This document shows, piece after piece, positions 51,599-61,133 of a DNA stretch of 64,000 nucleotides. Location: contig DILB01000018.1 in NCBI GenBank assembly GCA_002424815.1, positions 4,783 to 68,782 of the forward strand. Reading direction: 5' to 3'. The notes under the pieces were generated by a model. That model was not told the origin of the DNA and searched no databases. It worked only from the letters and a program-made list of their open reading frames with translations. The stretch comes from Caryophanales bacterium UBA5603 (GTDB lineage: Bacteria > Bacillota_I > Bacilli_A > Izemoplasmatales > Hujiaoplasmataceae). Every line of letters starts with the position of its first letter. Position 1 is the first letter of the stretch. A program made the translations under genes and the position numbers.

Positions 51599-52281
51599 AA
51601 TATCATTATGACCTGCATATTCATTCTGTCTTAAGTCCTTGTGCCGATGATTTAATGACACCTAATAATATATTTAACATGGCAAAACTTAAAAATTTAA
51701 ACATCATTTCAATTACAGATCACAACAGTCTACGTCAATTGCCAGTTATATCTCAAATTGCTCAAAGTTATGATATGCTTTGGATTCCCGGAATCGAGAT
51801 TACGACAAAAGAAAATGTTCACGTATTATGCTATTTTAGAAACCTTGAGAAAGCAATGCAATTTGAAACGGTAATAAAAGAATATAGGAAAACAAATAAT
51901 AGTTCAATTCAAGCAAGACTATCAGATATCGAAGATTATGTTATTGGCACTTTAGAAGATGTTTCCAGCGATCCCATAGACATAACATATCCTCAGCTAT
52001 GTCTTTTATTAAAAGACTATGATCATCTTCGATTTCTTGCTCATCTAGATCGTCCAAAGATGAAAGGGCTCAATTATCTTGATGATACATTTATAAATGG
52101 AATAGAACTGATAAAGGATGATTTCAATTTTATTCACCTAAATAATCTTTCAAAATTCAAAATTTTATTCAATTCAGACGCACATGACCTCATGTCGATT
52201 TCTGAACCGTCCGCTTTGAACATTCTTGAACTTGAAAAACTAGATATCGATACTTTTTTTATGTGTTTTCGTCATGGATGA
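51595..52281 (+). CDS. PHP-domain phosphoesterase
   Basis: 228 residues. Metal-binding motifs of the PHP family are visible: HIHSVLSP near the N-terminus, ITDHNS, a later His in the LAHLDRP block, and NSDAHDL near the C-terminus. These proteins hydrolyse phosphoester bonds in small molecules or nucleotides. Small PHP proteins recur in hydrogenase operons with no proven role. It overlaps the genes on both sides by a few bases. Confidence 0.88.
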   Translation: MKYHYDLHIHSVLSPCADDLMTPNNIFNMAKLKNLNIISITDHNSLRQLPVISQIAQSYDMLWIPGIEITTKENVHVLCYFRNLEKAMQFETVIKEYRKTNNSSIQARLSDIEDYVIGTLEDVSSDPIDITYPQLCLLLKDYDHLRFLAHLDRPKMKGLNYLDDTFINGIELIKDDFNFIHLNNLSKFKILFNSDAHDLMSISEPSALNILELEKLDIDTFFMCFRHG

Positions 52282-52822
52282 TCTCTCGCTTTACTTGTTG
52301 GATATTGTTCAAAATGCTTTTAAGGCGAATGCGGACGCCTTAACAATCTTAATTAATGAAAACCAACAAAATAATAGCTTGTCAATGATCATCAAAGATA
52401 ATGGCGAAGGAATGTCTACCGAAGAATCGGAAGCGGCTCTCAGTCCATTTTATACGACAAGAACAACCAGAAAAGTTGGACTTGGATTGCCTTTTTTGAA
52501 GATGGCAGCCAATTTATCAAGCGGTGATTTGTCGATTGTATCTGAAAAAGGAGTTGGGACGACGGTAACGGTATGGTTTACAAAAAATCATATCAACACG
52601 CCCCCCCTTGGCAACATCGCTGAAACGATCTATACAATAATGATTCATCCGAAACTAAAGGACTTAAAATATATTCATACCATTGATGATCAATCGTTTA
52701 CGCTTGATTATGGCACAATAATTAATATTTTAGACGGTGTGCCTTTGACTGATCTTCAAGTTATGACTTATTTAAAATCATATATTAACGACAACGTCGA
52801 TTATTTGAGGAGGCAATTATGA
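52274..52822 (+). CDS. Histidine-kinase-like ATPase domain protein
   Basis: 182 residues. A GHKL ATPase domain occupies about residues 1-105: N box DIVQNAFKANA, G1 box IKDNGEGMS, G2 box GLGLPFLKMA. A C-terminal 75-residue extension of unknown fold follows. No dimerisation domain or phospho-acceptor His is present, so it is not a complete sensor kinase. Second GHKL protein of the operon. It overlaps the ferredoxin-like gene by four bases. Confidence 0.85.
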   Translation: MDDLSLYLLDIVQNAFKANADALTILINENQQNNSLSMIIKDNGEGMSTEESEAALSPFYTTRTTRKVGLGLPFLKMAANLSSGDLSIVSEKGVGTTVTVWFTKNHINTPPLGNIAETIYTIMIHPKLKDLKYIHTIDDQSFTLDYGTIINILDGVPLTDLQVMTYLKSYINDNVDYLRRQL

Positions 52823-53187
52823 AATCACTGGAGGATTTAAAAATACTCCGTGACCAGGCAAAAAAAACGATGGAAATGCGATACCTAAGCGGAGGAATAC
52901 GCATTCAAATCGGCATGGCCACTTGTGGCATCGCTGCCGGAGCGAGACCGGTATTAAATCGATTTTTAGAAGAAGTAGCAACACATAAACTCAACAATAT
53001 TGTTATAACTCAAGTTGGTTGTATGGGTGAATGTGCTTTTGAACCCATTGTTGAAATCGTCGAAAATGACGGCACGAAAACCGTATATGCAAAAGTATCA
53101 GAGCGTATGGTTTCTGAAATCGTCGAAGAACATTTGATTGCCGGGCATCGTCTTGAACGATATACGCTCGGATCAATCAAACGATAG
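52819..53187 (+). CDS. Thioredoxin-like [2Fe-2S] ferredoxin
   Basis: 122 residues. Cysteines in ATCGIAAGA and GCMGEC follow the pattern of thioredoxin-fold [2Fe-2S] proteins related to the N-terminal domain of NuoF-like HydB subunits. AGGAGG precedes the ATG. It lies directly before hydB and likely carries electrons in the hydrogenase complex, or is a detached copy of HydB's N-terminal domain. Confidence 0.85.
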   Translation: MKSLEDLKILRDQAKKTMEMRYLSGGIRIQIGMATCGIAAGARPVLNRFLEEVATHKLNNIVITQVGCMGECAFEPIVEIVENDGTKTVYAKVSERMVSEIVEEHLIAGHRLERYTLGSIKR

Positions 53188-53198
53188 GATGTGCCAAT

Positions 53199-55016
53199 AT
53201 GTTGGAAAGAATGCAGATTTTGATCTGTGGCGGCACAGGATGCCTAAGTTCTCATTCAAAAGAAATTAGAAATGAATTCGATAAGATATTAACAGAAATG
53301 AATTTAAAAGAAGAAGTTGGTCTTGTCATGACTGGCTGTTTTGGTTTGTGTGAAAAAGGTCCTGTCATTATTGTTTATCCCGACGAAATATTTTATTCAC
53401 ATGTTCACAAAGATGATGTCAAAGATATCTGTGAAGAACATATTTTGAAGGGGCGCCCCTTAGATCGATTGATTGTTCGCGATCCTGTTGATAAACAAAA
53501 AGTCAAAAATTTTAGTGAACTGAAATTTTATTCGAAACAACGACGTATTGCCTTACGTAATTGTGGTAATATCAATCCTTTGGATATCAACGAATATATT
53601 GCAAAGGATGGATATCTCGCGCTTGGTCAAGTTTTGACAACCATGACGCCCTTACAAACGATAGAAGAGATGAAAAAAAGTGGACTTCGTGGTCGCGGAG
53701 GCGGAGGCTTTCCAACGGGGTTAAAATGGGAATTTGCGTCTAAATCAATTGATCCTCAAAAATATGTAATTTGTAATGCGGATGAAGGCGACCCAGGCGC
53801 CTTCATGGACCGAGCTGTCTTAGAAGGCGATCCTCATAGCGTGATAGAAGCAATGGCAATTTGTGGATATGCTATCGGAGCAAATCAAGGTTATGTTTAT
53901 GTTCGTGCAGAATATCCTGTAGCGGTTGAAAGATTAAATTATGCGATAGATCAAGCTAAATCACTGAACCTCATTGGCAAAAATATATTTAACAGCGGCT
54001 TCGATTTTGACCTCGAAATCAGACTCGGGGCAGGGGCTTTCGTTTGTGGTGAAGAGACAGCGCTAATGGCTTCCATCGAAGGCAACCGAGGAATGCCAAG
54101 ACTAAAACCTCCGTTTCCTGCTGTCAAAGGGCTTTGGGGTCATCCAACAAACGTTAACAATGTTGAAACTTTTGCGAACGTTCCAGTCATCTATTTAAAA
54201 GGCGCTGATTGGTTTAAATCCATTGGCACAACAAAATCTTCAGGAACCAAAGTCTTTGCTCTTGGAGGAAAAATAGCGAATACCGGATTGCTTGAAGTTC
54301 CGATGGGGACAACGTTAAGAGAAGTTATTTATGATATCGGTGGCGGCATTCCTAATAAACGTAAATTTAAAGCGGTTCAGACCGGCGGACCTTCAGGCGG
54401 ATGTATCACAGAAGAATCTTTAGACACGCCAATTGATTTTGATAATTTGATTGCACTCGGATCAATGATGGGGTCCGGAGGCATGATAGTCATGGATGAA
54501 GATAACTGTATGGTCGACGTTGCTCGTTTTTATTTAGATTTTACGGTTGATGAATCGTGTGGAAAATGTACACCATGCCGCGAAGGAACGCGACGCATGT
54601 TAGATATTTTAAATAAGATTTGTGCTGGAGACGGAACGTTAGAAGATCTAGATACTTTAGAGTCGCTTGGAAATATGATTAAAGATACTTCATTATGCGG
54701 ACTTGGCCAAACAGCGCCAAATCCGGTTTTATCAACGCTCAAACATTTTCGCGAAGAATATGTTCAACATGTCGTTGATAAAGTATGTAAAGCGGGAGTA
54801 TGTCCAGCTTTAACCAATTATGTAATTTTAGATAAATGTATTGGATGTACCAAATGCTCTAAGAACTGTCCTGTAAATGCTATTAGCGGATCGGTTAAGC
54901 AAAAACATACTATTGACTTATCTATTTGTATTCGTTGTGGCGCATGCAAAAAAGCATGTCCGGTCAATGCTATTTCTAGCAAACCAGAAGATTGGAGTCA
55001 TGAAATCCATGGATAA
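53199..55016 (+). CDS. hydB: NuoF-like NAD/FMN subunit of bifurcating hydrogenase (HydB type)
   Basis: 605 residues. Domains in order: N-terminal thioredoxin-like [2Fe-2S] (about 1-90), the NuoF core with the NADH/FMN motif GRGGGGFPTGLKW (about 165-177) and ADEGDPGAFMDR, an SLBB region, the [4Fe-4S] motif SCGKCTPCREG, and a C-terminal ferredoxin pair (CIGCTKCSKNC and CIRCGACKKAC). This is the HydB layout of electron-bifurcating [FeFe] hydrogenases, which couple NADH and reduced ferredoxin oxidation to H2 formation. It overlaps hydA by a few bases. Confidence 0.95.
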   Translation: MLERMQILICGGTGCLSSHSKEIRNEFDKILTEMNLKEEVGLVMTGCFGLCEKGPVIIVYPDEIFYSHVHKDDVKDICEEHILKGRPLDRLIVRDPVDKQKVKNFSELKFYSKQRRIALRNCGNINPLDINEYIAKDGYLALGQVLTTMTPLQTIEEMKKSGLRGRGGGGFPTGLKWEFASKSIDPQKYVICNADEGDPGAFMDRAVLEGDPHSVIEAMAICGYAIGANQGYVYVRAEYPVAVERLNYAIDQAKSLNLIGKNIFNSGFDFDLEIRLGAGAFVCGEETALMASIEGNRGMPRLKPPFPAVKGLWGHPTNVNNVETFANVPVIYLKGADWFKSIGTTKSSGTKVFALGGKIANTGLLEVPMGTTLREVIYDIGGGIPNKRKFKAVQTGGPSGGCITEESLDTPIDFDNLIALGSMMGSGGMIVMDEDNCMVDVARFYLDFTVDESCGKCTPCREGTRRMLDILNKICAGDGTLEDLDTLESLGNMIKDTSLCGLGQTAPNPVLSTLKHFREEYVQHVVDKVCKAGVCPALTNYVILDKCIGCTKCSKNCPVNAISGSVKQKHTIDLSICIRCGACKKACPVNAISSKPEDWSHEIHG

Positions 55017-56766
55017 ACTAATCAATCTAACCATTAATGGTAAATCAGTTACTGTACCATCGGATTACACCATACTGAAAGCTTCTGAAGTTGCAGGGGT
55101 TGATGTTCCGCGTTTATGTTTTCTTGAAAAAATTCATGAAGAGGGTAACTGTCGTGTCTGTGTTGTCAAAGTAGAAGGACAAAAAGGTCTGAAGCCAGCT
55201 TGCAAAACGCAAGTCTCAGAGGGAATGTATATCACAACTGATTCTAAAGATGTGTATGATTCGGTCTCATCTAATCTTGAATTACTAGCCGCGAATCATA
55301 AATTTGAATGTTGGAAATGTTCTCGTGAAACGAATTGTGAGTTTCTCGATTTATTACGTCGTTTTTCTGTTGATAATAATTACTCGAACGAAGAAGTGTT
55401 TAAACACAAAGACACTTTGTTGAATGATTCATCAAAATCAATCGTTATCGACTCATCAAAATGTATTCTCTGCGGACGCTGCGTATCTGCTTGTGAACAT
55501 TATACCGGTTTAGGTATTTTGAATTATAATCGACGCGGATCAACGACTTATGTTGGACCAGCATTGTTCCATAACCTCGAAGATGCTGGATGCATCTATT
55601 GTGGCAAATGTATTCAATCCTGTCCAACCGGCGCATTAAGAGAAAAAGATGACATTAAACCTTTAGAAAGAGCTTTACGTGATTCGACAAAGACAGTGAT
55701 TGTTCAAGTTGCTCCCGCGGTTCGAGCAGCACTTGGAGAAGAATTTGGATATAAAATTGGTACCAATGTCGAAGGACAAATGTTCGCGGCATTGAAAGAG
55801 TTGGGTGTTAAAGAAATCATTGACACAAATTTTGCGGCCGATTTAACGATTATGGAAGAGGGAACTGAATTCATCAACCGGATTCAAAATGGGGGTTTAT
55901 TACCGATGTTCACTTCCTGTTCTCCAGGATGGATTAATTATTTAGAACTGTATCATCCTGACTTAATACCTAATCTTTCAACCTGCAAATCTCCTCAACA
56001 AATGGCAGGAGCTTTGATAAAAACTTATTACGCAGAAATATTAAACCTTGAACCAAAAAATATTGTTTCGGTTGCCATTATGCCTTGCGTTGCCAAAAAA
56101 GCGGAAGCTAAACGTCCTGAAATGGGAAGAGATGGATACCGTGATGTCGATATCGTATTAACAACCCGAGAAATAGCCAGACTTATTCGGCACCGGGGCA
56201 TCAAATTCACTGAGCTTGACCCAATCAAACCTTTCGGTGATCTGGCTAGATATACTGGAGCAGCATCCATTTTCGGCGTCACCGGAGGTGTTATGGAGGC
56301 TGCGCTTAGGACAGTTACCGAAATATTGGAAGGCCATTCGACGCCCGTTGAATTCAATGATGTTCGAGGTTTACAAGATATTCGTGAAGCAACCTATCAA
56401 ATTCAAGGCAAAGATTATAATGTTGCGGTCGTTCATGGCGCAAAAGCCATAGAAGAGTTTATCCAAATGATGAAGGGTTCAGATAAACAATATCATTTTG
56501 TTGAATTTATGGGATGCACAGGCGGTTGTATCAATGGCGGAGGTCAACCCATAGTTACGGCAAAATTACAAGATAAAATTGATGTAAGAGAAAAACGCTC
56601 TAAAGTTTTATACAATATTGATCATAATGCTACGATGCGTAAATCTCACGAAAATGAAGCGGTATTAAATGTTTATAAGGAATTTTTGCATTCTCCGAAT
56701 TCCCATGAAGCTCACGAACTTCTTCATACTCAATATAAAAAACGCGATTATTATACCAAATTTTAA
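55009..56766 (+). CDS. hydA: [FeFe] hydrogenase catalytic subunit
   Basis: 585 residues. An N-terminal [2Fe-2S] domain (CRVC, cysteines near 35-65), a His-ligated cluster region, two [4Fe-4S] motifs (CILCGRCVSAC and CIYCGKCIQSC) and the H-cluster domain with all three signatures: TSCSPGW (302-308), MPCVAKKAE (358-366) and EFMGCTGGCINGGGQP (499 on). The small-subunit-like C-terminal helix is present. It catalyses H2 production as part of the trimeric complex. The start is 55009 or 55000; upstream codons to 54877 lie in hydB and are rejected. No maturation genes (hydEFG) are in the window. Confidence 0.96.
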   Translation: MDKLINLTINGKSVTVPSDYTILKASEVAGVDVPRLCFLEKIHEEGNCRVCVVKVEGQKGLKPACKTQVSEGMYITTDSKDVYDSVSSNLELLAANHKFECWKCSRETNCEFLDLLRRFSVDNNYSNEEVFKHKDTLLNDSSKSIVIDSSKCILCGRCVSACEHYTGLGILNYNRRGSTTYVGPALFHNLEDAGCIYCGKCIQSCPTGALREKDDIKPLERALRDSTKTVIVQVAPAVRAALGEEFGYKIGTNVEGQMFAALKELGVKEIIDTNFAADLTIMEEGTEFINRIQNGGLLPMFTSCSPGWINYLELYHPDLIPNLSTCKSPQQMAGALIKTYYAEILNLEPKNIVSVAIMPCVAKKAEAKRPEMGRDGYRDVDIVLTTREIARLIRHRGIKFTELDPIKPFGDLARYTGAASIFGVTGGVMEAALRTVTEILEGHSTPVEFNDVRGLQDIREATYQIQGKDYNVAVVHGAKAIEEFIQMMKGSDKQYHFVEFMGCTGGCINGGGQPIVTAKLQDKIDVREKRSKVLYNIDHNATMRKSHENEAVLNVYKEFLHSPNSHEAHELLHTQYKKRDYYTKF

Positions 56767-56832
56767 AGCGATTGGGACTGACATGCATTGTATTCAGTCC
56801 CTTTCTTTCAATCGATAGATAGGAGTCATTTC

Positions 56833-57753
56833 ATGAAAAAATGCTTAATTAGTGTGGCGTTATTAATTCTTTTTTTGTCGATGATGGCATGCTCAAGAAA
56901 AGAACAATTAAGAATTCTTGTTCCTTCTGGATCTCCCGCAATTGCACAAATGTATCTTCAAGAGCAAACCAATCAATATCGTGTTGACATCGTCAATGGT
57001 CCCGATCCGCTTGTAGCCGCTTTTTTAGCCCAAACACGAACCCACGATATTATTTTTGCTCCTACAAACTTAGGAGCTAAACTCGCAACAACTGGAATGA
57101 ATTTTTGGTATGCAGGTGCGATTGTTTGGGGCAACTATTATATAGTCGGACAAGGACATAGTTCTTTTACATTATATGACCTTGCTGGCAAATCCATTAT
57201 CGTTTTTGGTCAAAACCAAACATCGGACATTATTATTCGATATCTTTTAAACGCATTATCTATCGATGTTTCTATCATTTATGTCGATTCGGTTGCGACG
57301 GCTACTGCCATGTTTTTAGCAGATGCTTCAACGATTGTCATGGTTGCTGAACCTTCGCTTTCTGTCATAAGAAATCAAATGGAAAATGTACAAATCATCG
57401 ATCTTCAAACGAATTATATGTCAATCACAGGACAAGAGGGTTATCCTCAGTCAGGCGTATTTGTTCATCAATCACTCTCAAAATCAAAAATTAATAAATT
57501 CCTCGAAGATTTGGAATTAGGAATTCAAAAAGTCAATGATGATCCCCATGCAGCGGGTCTTCTTGCTGAAACGCTTAAAATGGGTTTTTCAGCTGACATT
57601 ATCACCATGGCAATTCCTAACAGTCATTTAAACTATGTTTCAGCACTTGCTTCAAAAACAGCCTTAGAGATCTATTTTAGTTTAATTCTTGAGTTGAATG
57701 CTTCCCTTATTGGTGGAAAACTCCCCGAACAATCATTCTATTATCAACCATAG
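56833..57753 (+). CDS. ABC transporter substrate-binding lipoprotein (SsuA/TauA/NMT1-like)
   Basis: 306 residues. The signal peptide ends with a lipobox MMAC (Cys20). The mature protein has the type II periplasmic-binding fold with the ILVPSGSPAIAQMYL start typical of NMT1/SsuA-like proteins for sulfonates, nitrate or thiamine precursors. AGGAGTC precedes the ATG at 56833; an in-frame start at 56788 has no site. The permease gene follows after eight bases, but no ATPase gene is found next to them. The substrate is not identifiable. Confidence 0.85.
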   Translation: MKKCLISVALLILFLSMMACSRKEQLRILVPSGSPAIAQMYLQEQTNQYRVDIVNGPDPLVAAFLAQTRTHDIIFAPTNLGAKLATTGMNFWYAGAIVWGNYYIVGQGHSSFTLYDLAGKSIIVFGQNQTSDIIIRYLLNALSIDVSIIYVDSVATATAMFLADASTIVMVAEPSLSVIRNQMENVQIIDLQTNYMSITGQEGYPQSGVFVHQSLSKSKINKFLEDLELGIQKVNDDPHAAGLLAETLKMGFSADIITMAIPNSHLNYVSALASKTALEIYFSLILELNASLIGGKLPEQSFYYQP

Positions 57754-57761
57754 GAGGAATT

Positions 57762-58523
57762 ATGAAAAAAACCTATTGGTCCATCGGCGGTTTGTTTACT
57801 TTATTTCTGATTTGGACATTAGTTTCTGTGATTATCAATAACGCGATTATCATACCTTCTCCATGGGAGACTTTTCGTGCTTTCATCAATATTTTTATCA
57901 ATCCTTTAGGATTAACCACCATTGCAATGTCCCTTTTTAGATTGATTATTTCTATGTTTGTTGCCGGATTTTTTGGGTTGGTTTTGGGTGTTTGGTCTGG
58001 GACTTCTTATAAAGCAAGATATTATTTTCGCCCTATAGTCACTTTATTAAGAACCGTTCCAGTCATTTCAATCGTCGTCATTCTATTAATTGTTTTTGGA
58101 TTTTCATTAACGCCTTATTTGATTACTTTTTTGATGATTTTTCCTTTAATTTTTCAAGCGATTTCTGATGGGATTGAAAATTTAGACACTGAATTGATAG
58201 AAGTCTTCAAACTCGAAAATGATAGTCCAATGGATGCCATTCGATATTGTTATTTGCCATTGATAACACCCTTGATAAAAACAGCCTTTTTACAGGCTGC
58301 TGGATTGGGCATCAAAGTCTTAATCATGGCTGAATATCTTGCACAAACCAGACAATCCATTGGAAACGCCCTTTATCTTGCCAAAGTCAATTTACAATAT
58401 GATCAAGTTTTCGCATGGACTTTACTTTTAATTATAATTGCGATTATTCTTGAGTTTTTAATTCGACGCTTTTCACAATCAAAAACATATACTCCCAATC
58501 AGGAACCTTTTAGTTGCGAATAG
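57762..58523 (+). CDS. ABC transporter permease (SsuC/TauC-like)
   Basis: 253 residues with about six membrane segments. The inner-membrane permease signature for ATPase contact (EVFKLENDSPMDAIRYCYLP) is present around residue 145. The family imports sulfonates, nitrate, taurine or pyrimidine precursors with a type II binding protein, as encoded just upstream. TAGGAGG precedes the ATG. The required ATPase must be encoded elsewhere or shared. Confidence 0.88.
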   Translation: MKKTYWSIGGLFTLFLIWTLVSVIINNAIIIPSPWETFRAFINIFINPLGLTTIAMSLFRLIISMFVAGFFGLVLGVWSGTSYKARYYFRPIVTLLRTVPVISIVVILLIVFGFSLTPYLITFLMIFPLIFQAISDGIENLDTELIEVFKLENDSPMDAIRYCYLPLITPLIKTAFLQAAGLGIKVLIMAEYLAQTRQSIGNALYLAKVNLQYDQVFAWTLLLIIIAIILEFLIRRFSQSKTYTPNQEPFSCE

Positions 58524-58616
58524 TGATTTTTACAGGTTATTGACCTAGTAGTTGATTAAACCATGGAAATAGGTTAAAATACAATAAGAAGAAATGCATA
58601 ATTAGGAGTTGATCCT

Positions 58617-59156
58617 GTGAAAAAAAATATACAAGGCAATGTGATTTTACAAAAGAATGAAGCCGTTCAAAAAAACTTTCGCGATATGAAAGCTAAAGGG
58701 AAATTTTGTTCCATCATGGTCACAAATAAGCGATTGATTATTTATACGTTTGGAAGAGAAATAGAAAAAGGCAAAAAAGTTAAAAGACGGATTATGAATG
58801 AATTGGATCTTCGCTCAATCCATCGTTTTGAGTATTATTTGGAATATCCGAGAGGTAACGGATTTAAAAAGTTTATTGGCTTCTTATTTGTTGTTATCTT
58901 TGGGGCGCTTGTTTACGGAAGTTATGCTGGATATTTAGCTGTATATTTACCGGTTGCGGAACCCTATAGATTATATATTCTTGGCGCATCGGCATTTTTT
59001 GTTTTCATTGGCTTGGTAATGTTTTTTAAAAACAGAAGCAGTTTGACAATGAAAATCAAATCAGGATTAGAAGAAAAAACAACATTGCTTTTCTTTCCCA
59101 ACCGTAAAAATGAAGAAGCCCTTAAATATATTGCTGGAAAAGTTCATGCAGAATAA
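58617..59156 (+). CDS. Membrane protein with PH-like N-terminal region
   Basis: 179 residues. The N-terminal 75 residues (CSIMVTNKRLIIYTFG segment) resemble the bacterial PH-like fold seen in membrane-associated proteins. Two membrane segments follow (about 83-105 and 119-140), then a basic strand-rich tail. GTG start after AGGAG. It lies about 90 bases after the permease and before a terminator, so it may be a separate unit. Function unknown. Confidence 0.72.
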   Translation: MKKNIQGNVILQKNEAVQKNFRDMKAKGKFCSIMVTNKRLIIYTFGREIEKGKKVKRRIMNELDLRSIHRFEYYLEYPRGNGFKKFIGFLFVVIFGALVYGSYAGYLAVYLPVAEPYRLYILGASAFFVFIGLVMFFKNRSSLTMKIKSGLEEKTTLLFFPNRKNEEALKYIAGKVHAE

Positions 59157-59180
59157 ACACCTTCGGGTGTTTTTTCTTTT
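59155..59180 (+). terminator. Terminator after 59156
   Basis: AAACACC / GGTGTTT stem with the stable TTCG loop and a T-rich tail. Confidence 0.9.
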
Positions 59181-59273
59181 TCTATATTTTCTAATACTGC
59201 CAACGTGATATAATATACTTACGTGTCAGCGTCTGTCTGACAATTAAAAGACCCATTGATGAGGAGATTAAAA

Positions 59274-61076
59274 ATGAAACTCGATTCCAAGAAAGTATTT
59301 TATGTTGGTTTGGCATTTTTCTTGATTTCAATGTTTTGGCAAACGTATGATTCAATCATTACAAAGATTTTGATTGACAAATTTGGTCTAAACCAAACTT
59401 GGTCAGGGGTCGTCATGGCCTTTGATAATGTTCTAGCGCTATTCCTATTACCCCTATTCGGTGGATTATCAGACAAGACAAATTCCAAATATGGCCGAAG
59501 AACACCCTATATTGTCATCGGAACCGTTCTTGCCGCATTTGCTTTCGTTGGGTTATCCTTTGCCGACAGTTACCAAACTGAAATGATTAATATGCAAACC
59601 ATGGTTGTTGAAGAATACCAAGATTATCTTGAAGAAAAAGATGTGATGCTCAATGCGGTTTGGACTGGTGGCGTCACTAAAGCGAAAGCAACTCTCGATT
59701 CAACTTACGCTGAAATTAACAAAAAATATGAAAAAAAAGAATATACATTCGATAAGTATTGGTCTGAAATTAGACTAGCTTATGCGACTTATGAAAAGTG
59801 GCAAGATGATTATGAAATATTTGTTTTGAAATGGCAAGCCACGAATGTAACGCTTAAAGCTGAAAAAGATGCTGCCTTGGCTAGCGGAGAAATATCTCAA
59901 ACAAAATACAATCGATGGTTAATTGTTTACAATCGCCTCGTCGATATATCGGCAGAAGCTATTGAAAATGGCGGCTTAACCCAAACTGAATATTCTTACT
60001 GGGCTGATGAAATTTATGACGGTATTTATGATACCGATTTATCTCGACAAGCATGGGAATTAACCATGTCTCAACCGGGGACCTTTATCGTATTTGTAAT
60101 CGTATTATTTATGGCTTTAGTATTTATGTCTACTTTCCGATCTCCAGCAGTTGCATTAATGCCGGATGTGACGATTAAGCCGCTTCGCAGTAAAGCTAAT
60201 GCCATCATCAATTTAATGGGAACCTTTGGTGGAATTCTCGCTATTATCATACTAACGATTTTTGCGCTTGATAAGATTTCTTATGTTAATTACACGCCGG
60301 CTTTTGTGAGTGTGGGTATCTTGATGCTTGTGATTTTAGGCTTTTTCCTTTATAAAGTCAAAGAACCCAAACTCGTTAGCGAAAAAATCAGCGAAGACGA
60401 AAAATACGGATTGACTGAAGAAGCGGAAGCCGCTTCAAAACATGAATCGATTGAAGAGTTATCAAAAGAAAAACGCAAATCGCTATATCTAATATTGATT
60501 TCAGTTTTCTTATGGTTCATTGGCTATAACGCCGTCACGACAAAACTCTCTGATTATGCACCCAAAGTATTAGGCATGGGATTTTCTTTGCCTTTGTTAA
60601 TTGCACAAGGTGCAGCCTTAATTGCTTTTGTCCCAATTGGTATATTAGCAACAAAGATTGGTCGTCGTAAAACCATCTTAATCGGTATTACGTTGCTCTC
60701 ATTCTGCTTTGGTTCAGTTTATTTTATTACCGAAAGCACAAGCTTTTTAATGTATGTAATCTTTGCGTTGACAGGCATTGGTTGGGCAACCATAAATGTA
60801 AATTCTTATCCGATGGTAGTGGAACTTTCCAAAGGATCTAATGTGGGAAAATATACAGGATATTATTATACTTTCTCCATGGCCGCTCAAATTTTAACAC
60901 CGATTCTATCCGGTATTTTAATGGATATTCCTGAACTGGGTAGAAAAGTATTGTTCCCATATGCCACTTTGTTTGTTGCGTTGGCTTTTGTGACGATGTT
61001 CTTGGTAAAACATGGAGATGCTCAAATCGTCAAGAAAGAATCAATTTTAGAATCATTTGACGTTGATATGGATTAA
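59274..61076 (+). CDS. MFS transporter (GPH/SLC45-like) with large extracellular insertion
   Basis: 600 residues, longer than the usual 400-450. The N-terminal half has TM1-TM3 with the MFS motif GGLSDKTNSKYGRRTPY (63-79). Residues about 100-265 are then a charged, helical, coiled-coil-prone insertion between TM3 and TM4, on the extracellular side by the usual topology. The remaining helices are normal, and a second motif copy (IGRRKTI) sits in the C-terminal half. The family imports sugars or glycosides. The ATG at 59274 follows GAGGAG. The insertion suggests an extra binding or gating domain; the substrate is unknown. Confidence 0.83.
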   Translation: MKLDSKKVFYVGLAFFLISMFWQTYDSIITKILIDKFGLNQTWSGVVMAFDNVLALFLLPLFGGLSDKTNSKYGRRTPYIVIGTVLAAFAFVGLSFADSYQTEMINMQTMVVEEYQDYLEEKDVMLNAVWTGGVTKAKATLDSTYAEINKKYEKKEYTFDKYWSEIRLAYATYEKWQDDYEIFVLKWQATNVTLKAEKDAALASGEISQTKYNRWLIVYNRLVDISAEAIENGGLTQTEYSYWADEIYDGIYDTDLSRQAWELTMSQPGTFIVFVIVLFMALVFMSTFRSPAVALMPDVTIKPLRSKANAIINLMGTFGGILAIIILTIFALDKISYVNYTPAFVSVGILMLVILGFFLYKVKEPKLVSEKISEDEKYGLTEEAEAASKHESIEELSKEKRKSLYLILISVFLWFIGYNAVTTKLSDYAPKVLGMGFSLPLLIAQGAALIAFVPIGILATKIGRRKTILIGITLLSFCFGSVYFITESTSFLMYVIFALTGIGWATINVNSYPMVVELSKGSNVGKYTGYYYTFSMAAQILTPILSGILMDIPELGRKVLFPYATLFVALAFVTMFLVKHGDAQIVKKESILESFDVDMD

Positions 61077-61091
61077 ATAATCATCCAATAA

Positions 61092-61124
61092 AAAAGCGCA
61101 TTTCCAATGTGGAAGTGCGCTTTT
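61092..61124. terminator. Bidirectional terminator MFS / GDPD
   Basis: Fourteen-pair stem (one G-U) AAAAGCGCATTTCC / GGAAGTGCGCTTTT between convergent genes. Confidence 0.9.
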
Positions 61125-61133
61125 ATATATAAT

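Noticed and set aside
54877..55008. N-terminal extension of hydA
   Set aside because: It lies within the ferredoxin-encoding end of hydB; homologous sequence begins at MDKLINLTINGK.
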